From Anaerolineales bacterium UBA1429 (GTDB lineage Bacteria; Chloroflexota; Anaerolineae; UBA1429): a stretch of 5,522 bases of DNA. The stretch lies in the NCBI GenBank assembly GCA_002329325.1, contig DCTX01000093.1:1-5522 (forward strand). The letters are read 5' to 3'. The translations under genes were made by a program, and so were the position numbers. Below are positions 1 through 5,522 of this stretch, piece after piece (positions within the stretch are counted from its first letter, which is position 1; each line of letters starts with the position of its first letter). The notes beneath the pieces were generated by a model. That model saw only the letters and a list, made by a program, of their open reading frames with translations, had not been told where the DNA came from and did no database searches.

Positions 1-47
1 ATTTTCACTGATTGACAACAGTGCTTCCGACGACCCCGGGATCTGCG

Positions 48-76
48 TTGACGCACCGCCCCGTACCCAATATGAT
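48..76 (+). promoter_or_regulatory. Sigma70-type promoter for the mannosyltransferase gene
   Basis: A -35 hexamer TTGACG (48-53) and a -10 hexamer TATGAT (71-76) are separated by exactly 17 bases. Each matches the consensus at five of six positions. Transcription would start near 83, leaving a leader of about 35 bases before the ATG at 118. The hexamers and spacing are seen directly; promoter function is inferred. A second TTGACA at 12-17 has no -10 partner at the right distance. Confidence 0.7.
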
Positions 77-117
77 GCCACCAAGGATGGCTGACCCTGC
101 GTTCTCTTCTGGAGTTG

Positions 118-1278
118 ATGGTATTGACGCAAGTCTCCGCGCCGCTGACTGGACTCTGGCTCAGGCGGCTTCGCGAGCCAGCGATAGCCCTGCTGCCCCT
201 GGTGCTCAGTCGCATCGGGCTGGCGGCAGTCGGCGTCGTGGCCCTCTCGCTGTGGCCTGTCCAGTTCCATGGCTGGCTCGCCTCGGAGCACGCCTGGCTC
301 GATATCTGGGCCCGTTGGGATAGCGGCTACTATATCGGCATCGCCCGGGAGGGGTACTCTTTCGTCCCGGGCGAGATGTCCTCGGTGGCCTTCTTTCCCC
401 TGTATTCGCTGCTGATGCGGCTCGTTACCCTGGGCTCGTCTCAGGTGGAGCCGTTGACGGCGGTGGGTTGGGCGATCTCCAACCTGGCGACGGCCCTGGC
501 CTTCTGGCTGCTCTACCGCCTCATCTGCGAGCAAGAGGGCGAGGCCCTCGCCCGACGCACCCTCTGGGTGCTGGCGCTCTTCCCGACGAGCTTTTACCTG
601 AGTGCCGTCTACACGGAGGGGCTCTTTCTGCTGCTGACGGTGGCCGCCTTCTGGAGCGCGCGGCGCGGCAGCTGGTGGGCGGCGGGGCTGCTGGGCGCCG
701 CCAGCGCGGCCACCCGCGCCATCGGCGCGTTGCTGGCCCTGCCGCTGGTTCTGGAGTGGCGCGCCCGAGAGGGGCGCTCGTGCCGCTCGCTGGCCTGGCT
801 GGCCCTGGCGCCTTCAGGCCTGCTGGCCTACATGGCCTACCTCTATGCGCGCTGGGGCGATCCGCTGCTGTTTCGGTACGCGCAAGGGAGCTGGGGGCGC
901 AACACATCGCTCACAGGCGCCGTGCAGACGGCAGCCGAGATGCTGACGGGCGCCAACCTCCTGGGCCGCATCGCGGCGGCGGCGGCGCATGCGCCGCTGG
1001 ACCTGGCGGCGCTCCTGCTGGCGCTGGTGCTGCTCGTGGCCTTGCTGCGCAGGCAGCGTCCCAGCTATGGGCTCTATGCGGCCTATGCGGTCGGAGTCCC
1101 GATCCTGACGATGCAGCTTGCCTCCATGCCCCGCTACCTGATCGTGGCCTTTCCCCTGTTCATCGCGCTGGCGCGCTTGCTCCGGCGTCGCTGGGTCCTT
1201 GTCGCGGCTCTGGCCCTCTCGGCGACGCTGCAACTGTACCTCTTTGTGCGCTGGGTGCTGTGGTACTGGGTGGCGTAG
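118..1278 (+). CDS. PIG-V-like integral membrane mannosyltransferase (GT-C fold)
   Basis: This 386-residue polytopic membrane protein probably transfers mannose from a lipid-linked donor to a lipid or cell-envelope acceptor on the outer face of the membrane. It resembles the eukaryotic GPI mannosyltransferase PIG-V. After a hydrophobic helix (about residues 22-46) comes the family's first extracytoplasmic loop with RWDSGYY (66-72), IAREGY (75-80) and AFFPLY (91-96); Asp68 is the likely catalytic acid/base residue. A second family block, FPTSFYLSAVYTEGLF (155-170), is followed by TRAIG (199-203) and several further Leu/Ala-rich helices, ending in an aromatic tail. The start is uncertain. ATG 118 directly follows TTG 115, but the GGAG at 111-114 is only 3 bases from ATG 118 and would suit TTG 124 better. 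The acceptor in this organism is unknown. It faces the methyltransferase gene with 28 bases between the stops. Confidence 0.88.
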   Translation: MVLTQVSAPLTGLWLRRLREPAIALLPLVLSRIGLAAVGVVALSLWPVQFHGWLASEHAWLDIWARWDSGYYIGIAREGYSFVPGEMSSVAFFPLYSLLMRLVTLGSSQVEPLTAVGWAISNLATALAFWLLYRLICEQEGEALARRTLWVLALFPTSFYLSAVYTEGLFLLLTVAAFWSARRGSWWAAGLLGAASAATRAIGALLALPLVLEWRAREGRSCRSLAWLALAPSGLLAYMAYLYARWGDPLLFRYAQGSWGRNTSLTGAVQTAAEMLTGANLLGRIAAAAAHAPLDLAALLLALVLLVALLRRQRPSYGLYAAYAVGVPILTMQLASMPRYLIVAFPLFIALARLLRRRWVLVAALALSATLQLYLFVRWVLWYWVA

Positions 1279-1316
1279 GGGCAGCGCCGCGGGCGACCTG
1301 GCTCCCTTACGCCACC
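1269..1316. terminator. Inverted repeat spanning the stops of two convergent genes; possible bidirectional terminator
   Basis: GGTGGCGTA at 1269-1277 is perfectly complementary to TACGCCACC at 1308-1316. The stem can extend with GGG 1278-1280 against CCC 1304-1306 past a single bulged base. The plus-strand gene's TAG (1276-1278) and the minus-strand gene's TAA (1307-1309) both lie in the arms, so the repeat comes from the last codons of both genes (each ends Val-Ala-stop). No U-tract follows on either strand, so the terminator role is inferred and could instead be 3'-end protection of the mRNA. Confidence 0.5.
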
Positions 1317-2905
1317 AACAGCGCCGCTCGCGCCAGCCAGCCCAGGGTGTTCTCCAACTCCTTGCGCACCTGCTCACGCAGGGTCTCCTTCGAGGTCGGC
1401 GCATCGCCCTCGGCCTGAAGGCGCAGCGAGCCGCGCTCGATGAGGCCATCCAGCAGGGCCCAGAGGTCCTCGCGGCTGTGGCGGCCGTCCAGATAGGGCA
1501 GGACATAGCGCCCCAAGGGGTCCAGATGCACGCGCTCGTGACGCAGGTTGGCCACCCGGTCACTGCGGCGGGCCTCGTAGCGCGCCACGGCGCTGGCCAC
1601 GGGCCGCTCGCTGACGGTCGTGACAAAGGCCGGCGTGTAGCCGTGCAGCTCGACGAGGGCCAGGCTGTAGGTGAAGGCCTTGAGCAGGTTGGCGGCCAGG
1701 CGCGTGATCTCGGCGTCGGCGACGGTCTCCTGCCCCAGGCGCTGGGCCGCGGCGTGCACCAGCTTGGCAAAAGGCATCGCCTGGGGAGAGCCCTCGACCA
1801 GACAATCCAGGGCGGCTACGGTAAGGGGGTGGTCGGTCTGGAAGAGGGAGCCATCGGCGCCGCGATAGCGCGTTGCCTCGGGATGGGGTTCGGCGGGCTC
1901 GTCGGCCAGGCGCACGGCCCGCGTCGACACCGCCAGCTCGCGCACCCGCGCCGTGCGCAGCGTGCGATCCACGGGGACGTGGTCGTGGCAGAGCAGGGTG
2001 CGCCGGAAGGTCCGGTTGCGGATGAAATCCATGTACTGCTCGGTATCCACGATGGTCTGGCAGATGCCCTGGAGCGCGCTGACGACCTCGTCCGATAGGT
2101 TCTGGGGCATGGAGAGGGGAAAGTCGGCCTCCACCAGGAACTGGAGGCCGTGCCGCGCAGCGTGCTCGGCGAACTGCCAGAAGTAGACCGGCTCGTTGTA
2201 TTCCTCCAGCTCGTCGTGGAGCAGGGCCGCATCGCTGCGCGGGCGCGCATCCTGGAGCTGCTGCTCCAGCAGAGCGCGATAGCCCTCGATGAACGCCCCA
2301 TAGGCCTGGTTGCGCTCGTCGGCCGTGGCCTCGCTCAGAAAGGCGATCAACGCGCGGGCTTGCTCGGCGCGCTCGTGGGAATCCTGCTCGTGGCGGGTGT
2401 GGTAGAGCATCATCTCGCGCAGCCCCAGGAGCGTATGCCAGCCCGGGTGGGTGTTGTAGCTCACATAGGCGACGCCCTGGGGCGCCAGGTTCGCGTGGCA
2501 TGTGGCCAACAGGCTGTCGCGGGCGTCCGGCGGAACCCAAGAGTAGAGGCCGTGGGCGATGATATAGTCGAACTGGCCCAGATCGGCGCCCAGGGCGCGG
2601 ATATCCAGCTCCAGGAAGGCGATGTTGGTGAGTCCCAACGCCGTCACGGCCTCGGTGGCCTCGGCGATCTGGTGAGAGGAGAGATCTACCCCAACGAAGG
2701 TGCTCTTGGGCAGCGCATACGCCATGGGCAGCAGGTTCCCGCCGGAGGCGCAGCCCAGCTCCAGCACGCGGCAGTTCGTCACCGGCGCCGGCGCCAGTCC
2801 CAGCAGTCGCGCGCAGGCGGCCAATCGGCCCGGGTGGGTCTGGGTGTAGCACAGGTCGGGGTAGGGCAGCTCGTCATAGCTGATGGGTGGGGCGATCATC
2901 GGCAT
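1307..2905 (-). CDS. SAM-dependent methyltransferase with regulatory domain (PKMT-like)
   Basis: The product is a 532-residue class I methyltransferase whose architecture matches the family with a methyltransferase regulatory domain, including the rickettsial protein-lysine methyltransferases. Residues 10-30 (YDELPYPD...QTHPGRLA) are the typical N-terminal signature. LELGCASGGN (48-57) is the SAM-binding motif I, and Asp74 in VGVDLS is the expected ribose-contacting acid. FDYIIAHGLYSWVPP (111-125) closes the cofactor fold. Roughly 220-300 fits the helical regulatory region. The C-terminus has LDPLGRYVLPYLDGRHS followed by a Leu-rich helix, like a winged-helix or PqqD-like module. The start chosen is ATG 2905, 8 bases after AAGGA (2914-2918). 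The 33-residue upstream extension to 3004 runs into a terminator hairpin and is Arg-rich, so I reject it. Protein lysine methylation is a family-based guess; the substrate is unknown. Confidence 0.9.
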   Translation of the reverse strand: MPMIAPPISYDELPYPDLCYTQTHPGRLAACARLLGLAPAPVTNCRVLELGCASGGNLLPMAYALPKSTFVGVDLSSHQIAEATEAVTALGLTNIAFLELDIRALGADLGQFDYIIAHGLYSWVPPDARDSLLATCHANLAPQGVAYVSYNTHPGWHTLLGLREMMLYHTRHEQDSHERAEQARALIAFLSEATADERNQAYGAFIEGYRALLEQQLQDARPRSDAALLHDELEEYNEPVYFWQFAEHAARHGLQFLVEADFPLSMPQNLSDEVVSALQGICQTIVDTEQYMDFIRNRTFRRTLLCHDHVPVDRTLRTARVRELAVSTRAVRLADEPAEPHPEATRYRGADGSLFQTDHPLTVAALDCLVEGSPQAMPFAKLVHAAAQRLGQETVADAEITRLAANLLKAFTYSLALVELHGYTPAFVTTVSERPVASAVARYEARRSDRVANLRHERVHLDPLGRYVLPYLDGRHSREDLWALLDGLIERGSLRLQAEGDAPTSKETLREQVRKELENTLGWLARAALLVA

Positions 2906-2913
2906 CGTGCACA

Positions 2914-2918
2914 TCCTT
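2914..2918 (-). promoter_or_regulatory. Ribosome binding site of the methyltransferase gene
   Basis: The minus strand reads AAGGA here, 8 bases ahead of the ATG whose first base is 2905. This decides the start among several in-frame candidates. Met codons at 2899 (ATG ATC) and 2914 (ATG TGC) are worse placed. Confidence 0.65.
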
Positions 2919-2939
2919 GGGTGGTGTGTGACTTGCCGT

Positions 2940-2945
2940 ATTGTA
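2940..2945 (-). promoter_or_regulatory. Candidate -10 element upstream of the methyltransferase gene
   Basis: The minus strand reads TACAAT, five of six matches to the -10 consensus, in an otherwise very GC-rich stretch. It lies between the S1 terminator and the methyltransferase start. Transcription would begin near 2933, giving a leader of roughly 28 bases. No recognisable -35 box sits 16-18 bases upstream, so this promoter would be weak or need an activator. Confidence 0.45.
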
Positions 2946-2985
2946 GCGCCGCCCGCCCTGCGCCGCCAGCGCCGCAGCGGCAACG

Positions 2986-3024
2986 AAAAGGGCGCCCCGG
3001 ACACGTGGTGTCCCAGGGCGCCCT
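2986..3024 (-). terminator. Intrinsic terminator of the S1 gene
   Basis: AGGGCGCCC (2989-2997) pairs with GGGCGCCCT (3016-3024), and inside it GGACAC (2999-3004) pairs with GTGTCC (3008-3013) around a 3-base loop. This gives about 15 GC-rich pairs with a small internal mismatch at 2998 versus 3014-3015. On the minus strand the stem runs straight into TTTTCGTT, a short U-tract, 27 bases after the S1 stop codon. It separates S1 from the downstream methyltransferase gene. Confidence 0.8.
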
Positions 3025-3051
3025 GTGGCGGCTCTACTTTCGGGGCAGGGT

Positions 3052-4200
3052 TCAGCTCCCGTACAGGAACTCGGTCGGCTCGGCGTCGTCATTCAGATCC
3101 CAGCGCGTCGGCAGCTCGCCTGCCCACTGCAGGGAGATGCGCCGCCGGTCGGTGTCGATGTCGAGGATGCGCACGTCGATCTTGGTGCCGCGGCTCAGAT
3201 CCGTCGTCTCACGGACCTCGGCCGGGATCTCGCTGTTGTGCAGCAGACCCTCGATCCCGCGACCGATGTCCACAAACAGGCCAAAGTCCACCTCGTTGGT
3301 GATGCTGCCCTGGATCACGTCGCCTTGCTGCACCTCGCCCACGGTCTCCTCCCAGGGGTCGGGCAGCGCGCGCTTGCGGCTCAGGCCGATGCGCTCGCGC
3401 TCGGGATCCACGTTGAGCACCTCGACCTCGACCTCCTCGCCAACCTGCAACACGTCGCGCGGGTGGTTCACATGCTGCCAATCCAGCTCGGAGATGTGGA
3501 TCAACCCATCGATGCCGCCCAGGTCCACAAAGGCACCAAAGTCGACGATGTTCCGCACGATCCCGGTGCGCCGCTGGCCCGGCTGCAGCTCAGCCAGGAG
3601 CTCGGCCCGGCGACGGCGATCAGCAGCGCGCTTGGATAGCACCAGGCGCCGCCGACGCGGATCCACGTCCAGCACCACAAGGGTCAAGACTTGGCCGATC
3701 AGGTCCTCTTTGGTGTCATCCAGGTTACCGGAGCGCATGCCCGATGGCAACGAGGTCAGGTGCGAATTGGGCACAAAGCCCCGCAACCGCCCAAACTCCA
3801 CCAGGATGCCGCCCGAGTTGTGCCCGACGACGGGGCACTGGATCTCCTCCCGGCTCTCCAGCAGGGCCTGGGCGCGCAGCCAGTCCTCTTGCTGCAGGCC
3901 GTTGCTCAGGGAGACCAGCACGCCGCCCTCATCGGAATCGGGGCGGATCACCACGACGGGGATGCTATCGCCCACCTGTAGTTGGGCCAGATAGTTGCGG
4001 TCCACGCGACGGAGATCCGAGGCGGGCACGATGCCATCCCGTTTGGTGCCCAGATCCACCAGGATATCGTTGTCGTCGATCTCCATGATGACGGCCTGGA
4101 AAACGTCGCCGCGTCTGGGGCTCTTGTAGTCGTATTCGCCCTCAAGCAGATCCATGAAGGACCGATCCTGCGTCTCTTGGCTCCTTGTCTGCTCACTCAC
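3052..4200 (-). CDS. rpsA: 30S ribosomal protein S1 homologue with four S1 domains
   Basis: The 382-residue protein holds four S1 (OB-fold) RNA-binding domains at about 30-100, 117-191, 207-277 and 292-362, with charged linkers. Domain 3 carries the clearest family signature, GIVRNIVDFGAFVDLGG then DGLIHISEL (213-239). Domain 4 repeats it as DFGLFVDIGRGIEGLLHNSE (305-324). S1 binds mRNA and helps its docking on the small ribosomal subunit. Four domains is the shorter form common outside proteobacteria, where six is usual. The start is GTG 4200, preceded by GGGAGGTG (4210-4217) at about 9 bases. A longer reading from GTG 4212 would place the start codon inside that ribosome binding site. Its own promoter and terminator make it a monocistronic unit. 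It could be a paralogous S1-domain protein, but length and domain series fit S1 best. Confidence 0.9.
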   Translation of the reverse strand: MSEQTRSQETQDRSFMDLLEGEYDYKSPRRGDVFQAVIMEIDDNDILVDLGTKRDGIVPASDLRRVDRNYLAQLQVGDSIPVVVIRPDSDEGGVLVSLSNGLQQEDWLRAQALLESREEIQCPVVGHNSGGILVEFGRLRGFVPNSHLTSLPSGMRSGNLDDTKEDLIGQVLTLVVLDVDPRRRRLVLSKRAADRRRRAELLAELQPGQRRTGIVRNIVDFGAFVDLGGIDGLIHISELDWQHVNHPRDVLQVGEEVEVEVLNVDPERERIGLSRKRALPDPWEETVGEVQQGDVIQGSITNEVDFGLFVDIGRGIEGLLHNSEIPAEVRETTDLSRGTKIDVRILDIDTDRRRISLQWAGELPTRWDLNDDAEPTEFLYGS

Positions 4201-4306
4201 TATGATACGCACCTCCCTTTGTGCTAGATGCCCGGGCTGAGGTACTGGCTTCGAGGGTGGCCTGGGCTGTGGGGGCGATGATGGCGTCCACTTGATTCAT
4301 CATCAT
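4193..4306 (-). CDS. Possible 37-residue leader ORF overlapping the S1 start
   Basis: From ATG 4306, in a run of three ATG codons, the minus strand stays open for 37 codons to TGA 4193-4195. It overlaps the first 8 bases of the S1 gene in another frame. The peptide is rich in Ala, Ser and Thr (begins MMMNQVDAIIAPT, ends GGAYHSE). The predicted transcription start (about 4309-4310) lies only 3-4 bases before ATG 4306, so translation would be nearly leaderless; no ribosome binding site is visible. Stop-free runs this long are common in GC-rich DNA, so it may be untranslated leader. Confidence 0.25.
   Translation of the reverse strand: MMMNQVDAIIAPTAQATLEASTSARASSTKGGAYHSE
4210..4217 (-). promoter_or_regulatory. 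Strong ribosome binding site of the S1 gene
   Basis: The minus strand reads GGGAGGTG, an almost full anti-16S match, about 9 bases before GTG 4200. It places the S1 start at 4200 and excludes the overlapping GTG at 4212. Confidence 0.7.
4277..4304. repeat. Inverted repeat at the very 5' end of the S1 transcript
   Basis: GATGATG (4277-4283) and CATCATC (4298-4304) are perfect inverted copies with a 14-base spacer. They lie just downstream of the predicted S1 transcription start. In RNA they could form a small 5' hairpin that covers the ATG run; in DNA they could be a repressor operator. Both roles are inferred, and 7-base arms can arise by chance. Confidence 0.35.
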
Positions 4307-4316
4307 AACTATCCCT

Positions 4317-4344
4317 ATTATACCACAAGGGGATGCCTAGTCAA
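4317..4344 (-). promoter_or_regulatory. Strong sigma70-type promoter of the S1 gene
   Basis: On the minus strand TTGACT (4339-4344) and a perfect TATAAT (4317-4322) are 16 bases apart. The -10 is preceded by TGG, an extended -10 motif. The surrounding DNA is markedly AT-richer than the rest of the window. Transcription should start near 4309-4310, giving an untranslated leader of about 110 bases before GTG 4200. The strength fits a ribosomal protein gene. Confidence 0.8.
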
Positions 4345-4365
4345 AACGGTCTTTACATATGAAAG

Positions 4366-4429
4366 CGTACAAGAAACATAGATACATGGCAATAGAGCGA
4401 TTGGCAAGCGCTCATGCTACGCTTGTACG
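4366..4429. repeat. Separated 8-base inverted repeat in the divergent intergenic region
   Basis: CGTACAAG (4366-4373) and CTTGTACG (4422-4429) are perfect inverted copies 48 bases apart. CAAGCG (4405-4410) and CGCTTG (4420-4425) form a second, nested pair sharing the right-hand arm. They lie between the S1 promoter and the start of the downstream plus-strand gene. They may be regulator binding half-sites or chance; there is no direct evidence for a role. Confidence 0.25.
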
Positions 4430-4435
4430 GAATTC

Positions 4436-4464
4436 TTGTCGCCCATCCGGCGCGGTGGCATACT
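4436..4464 (+). promoter_or_regulatory. Candidate promoter for the 230-residue protein gene
   Basis: TTGTCG (4436-4441) and CATACT (4459-4464) are 17 bases apart, each with four of six consensus matches, and the -10 is preceded by TGG as in extended -10 promoters. Transcription would start near 4471, about 42 bases before GTG 4513. It is weaker than the S1 promoter on the other strand. If correct, it excludes the longer reading of the gene from 4414. Confidence 0.4.
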
Positions 4465-4512
4465 GATCCGGCTCGCGCCGAGCGCGTAAACCCTCGTCCC
4501 ACAGGAGGCAAC

Positions 4513-5205
4513 GTGACGCATACCGAGACCCGCTGGCTGCCGCCCTCGCCCCATCGCGAGTGGGTGGAGCGAGCCATCGCCAACGGCGTGGCCCACATCG
4601 TCGAACGGGGCCACAACATCGCTCCCCTGCTCGTGTTCGAGGACGGAGGCGCCATCGAGCTGCCTCGGGTGCGCTACCAGATGACCCGGGCCGGCATGGC
4701 GATGGTCGCCGATAGTGCCCCAGCGGCCGAGGGCGTCACCCGTTTCACCGACGTGTGCGGCTCGGTGGACGAGATCAAGGGCCGCGTTGCCGAGGCTGAG
4801 GGGGCGGCGGATCTGGCGGCCGATGACCTTGGTGCCCTGGTGGAGGACATTCGCTACATGCTCGGGCGCATGTCCCGCCGCGGCGACCAGTATCACGCCT
4901 TCTTGCTGGGCGTGCGCGCCGCTGTGGACGAGATGCTGGCCCGCCCCCGGCCCGATGGCGCCGCCTCGGAGGCGCGCCTGGGCGAGCTGGCGGAGAGCCT
5001 GGGCGCGGGCGATGGCGCCTTGACGACCGAGGGTCGCGAGGCGATCTATGCCGCCGGCGAGGCCGTGCGCGAGGCGGCCGGCGCCCTGGAGGCCTACCTG
5101 GGGGCGGGCCGGGAGACGGCCATGGGCATCGCTCGGCTCTATGCCGAGATCAGAGGCGGCCGCAACTGGCGAGGGCCCGAGATTCCGCCAGACCCCGCCC
5201 GCTGA
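4513..5205 (+). CDS. Hypothetical protein, largely alpha-helical, 230 residues
   Basis: I do not recognise this protein. From GTG 4513 it has 230 residues, is rich in Ala, Glu, Asp and Arg, and has a single Lys (residue 89) and a single Cys (82). Residues 14-57 (REWVERAIANGVAHIVERGHNIAPLLVFEDGG...) look like a compact alpha/beta start. From about residue 84 to 220 the sequence is almost entirely Ala/Glu/Leu helices, with a Gly/Asp-rich break near 175. There is no signal peptide, membrane segment or obvious catalytic motif, so it is probably a soluble cytoplasmic protein. The start is set by AGGAGG (4503-4508), only 4 bases before GTG, which is short but the best available; an in-frame extension to ATG 4414 has no ribosome binding site. 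Base composition and strong third-position GC match the neighbours, supporting a real gene. Confidence 0.75.
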   Translation: MTHTETRWLPPSPHREWVERAIANGVAHIVERGHNIAPLLVFEDGGAIELPRVRYQMTRAGMAMVADSAPAAEGVTRFTDVCGSVDEIKGRVAEAEGAADLAADDLGALVEDIRYMLGRMSRRGDQYHAFLLGVRAAVDEMLARPRPDGAASEARLGELAESLGAGDGALTTEGREAIYAAGEAVREAAGALEAYLGAGRETAMGIARLYAEIRGGRNWRGPEIPPDPAR

Positions 5206-5225
5206 CCGGGGCGCTACCGCCCCGG
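5206..5225. terminator. Hairpin shared by two convergent genes; possible bidirectional terminator
   Basis: CCGGGGCG (5206-5213) and CGCCCCGG (5218-5225) form a perfect 8-pair GC stem with a 4-base loop. It begins immediately after the plus-strand gene's TGA (5203-5205). The minus-strand gene's TAG (5214-5216) lies in the loop. Neither side has a U-tract, so classic intrinsic termination is not assured. Confidence 0.55.
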
Positions 5226-5522
5226 GGCGCCCGTGATCTCGGCCACCCGCTGGAAGAAGGCCTGCTTGAAAGGCGTGTTGATGCCCCAGTTCACCGGCGG
5301 CGTCTGAAAGCCCGAGAGCTGGCCCCAGGGGGCGTCGTCGCGATAGCGCGGCCGCGAGGTATAGTCCTCCCAGGGGTCGGCGCCCTGGCCGTGCCAACCC
5401 TGGTCATAGTACCCCCAGGAGACGCCCATGCGCCAGGCCGCCTCCAGGTTGGGCAGGGCGGGCGAGTCCTCGTTGATCACGATGGGCTTGGGCGCGATGC
5501 GATAGGCGGGCATGGCCTGCAC
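5214..5522 (-). CDS. C-terminal part of a probable glycoside hydrolase (clan GH-A-like barrel), cut by the window edge
   Basis: Only the last 102 or so codons are in the window; the gene continues past 5522 on the minus strand. The segment KPIVINED followed about 20 residues later by GVSWGYYDQGWHG resembles strands 7 and 8 of TIM-barrel glycosidases. There a Glu after a hydrophobic strand is the nucleophile and a Trp on strand 8 lines the sugar site. It then ends with a loop rich in Trp, Pro and Asp and a short final helix. A GTG and an ATG occur near the edge, but neither has a ribosome binding site and the fold would be incomplete, so they are internal codons. The substrate cannot be told from this fragment; another TIM-barrel hydrolase is possible. 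Confidence 0.65.
   Translation of the reverse strand: MQAMPAYRIAPKPIVINEDSPALPNLEAAWRMGVSWGYYDQGWHGQGADPWEDYTSRPRYRDDAPWGQLSGFQTPPVNWGINTPFKQAFFQRVAEITGAPGR

Noticed and set aside
12..17. Perfect TTGACA near the left edge
   Set aside because: No -10-like hexamer 16-18 bases downstream (the region is CCCCGGG); the promoter at 48-76 is a better candidate.
973..995. GCG trinucleotide run followed by a 12-base palindrome in the mannosyltransferase gene
   Set aside because: Five GCG units encode an Ala run in a membrane protein and the palindrome is inside coding sequence; ordinary for high-GC DNA.
1199..2098. 299-codon plus-strand open frame crossing the convergent junction
   Set aside because: It overlaps the end of the mannosyltransferase and the antisense of the methyltransferase; no ribosome binding site or family resemblance.
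2906..3004. N-terminal extension of the methyltransferase to 3004
   Set aside because: It starts inside the S1 terminator hairpin, is Arg-rich and unlike the family, and would lie upstream of the candidate -10; the AAGGA at 2914-2918 supports ATG 2905.
2150..3994. 614-codon plus-strand open frame antisense to the methyltransferase and S1 genes
   Set aside because: It runs through two well-supported minus-strand genes and their terminator and promoter, encodes low-complexity Arg/Ser-rich sequence, and is expected from high GC.
4414..4512. In-frame extension of the 230-residue protein from ATG 4414
   Set aside because: No ribosome binding site at 4414, the extension would span the candidate promoter, and AGGAGG directly precedes GTG 4513.
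1..5522. CRISPR array, transposon ends, tRNA or defence-system genes
   Set aside because: No regularly spaced direct repeats, no transposase or nuclease signatures, and no tRNA-like sequences were seen on either strand.

Overview
This is a GC-rich bacterial window with five protein-coding genes, one of them cut by the right edge. I see no mobile element, CRISPR array, tRNA or rRNA. A PIG-V-like membrane mannosyltransferase, a four-domain S1 protein and a PKMT-type methyltransferase with a regulatory domain, together with very high GC, would fit Chloroflexota or a similar high-GC lineage. That placement is an inference from gene content, not a sequence match.

Layout. Positions 1-117 are a leader with a good sigma70-type promoter (48-76). 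It is followed by a plus-strand polytopic membrane mannosyltransferase of the PIG-V/GT-C type (118-1278). That gene converges on a minus-strand SAM-dependent methyltransferase of the rickettsial PKMT type (1307-2905). Upstream of the methyltransferase, on the same strand, lies a ribosomal protein S1 homologue (3052-4200). The S1 gene has its own strong promoter near 4317-4344 and an intrinsic terminator (2986-3024), so S1 and the methyltransferase are probably separate transcription units. A divergent intergenic region (4201-4512) carries the S1 promoter, a possible overlapping leader ORF, small inverted repeats and a weaker plus-strand promoter. That promoter drives an unrecognised helical 230-aa protein (4513-5205). 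The last gene converges on the 3' end of a minus-strand gene (5214-5522, continuing beyond the window) that looks like the C-terminal part of a clan GH-A-type glycoside hydrolase barrel.

How the genes relate. They do not form an obvious pathway or operon. S1 is a core translation factor, the PIG-V-like enzyme and the glycosidase-like protein concern glycans, and the methyltransferase may modify a protein. The most noteworthy signals are regulatory. Both convergent junctions carry perfect inverted repeats that contain or abut the stop codons of the two facing genes. The S1 mRNA appears to begin only a few bases before a 37-codon ORF that overlaps the S1 start. I see no convincing new multi-gene system here.
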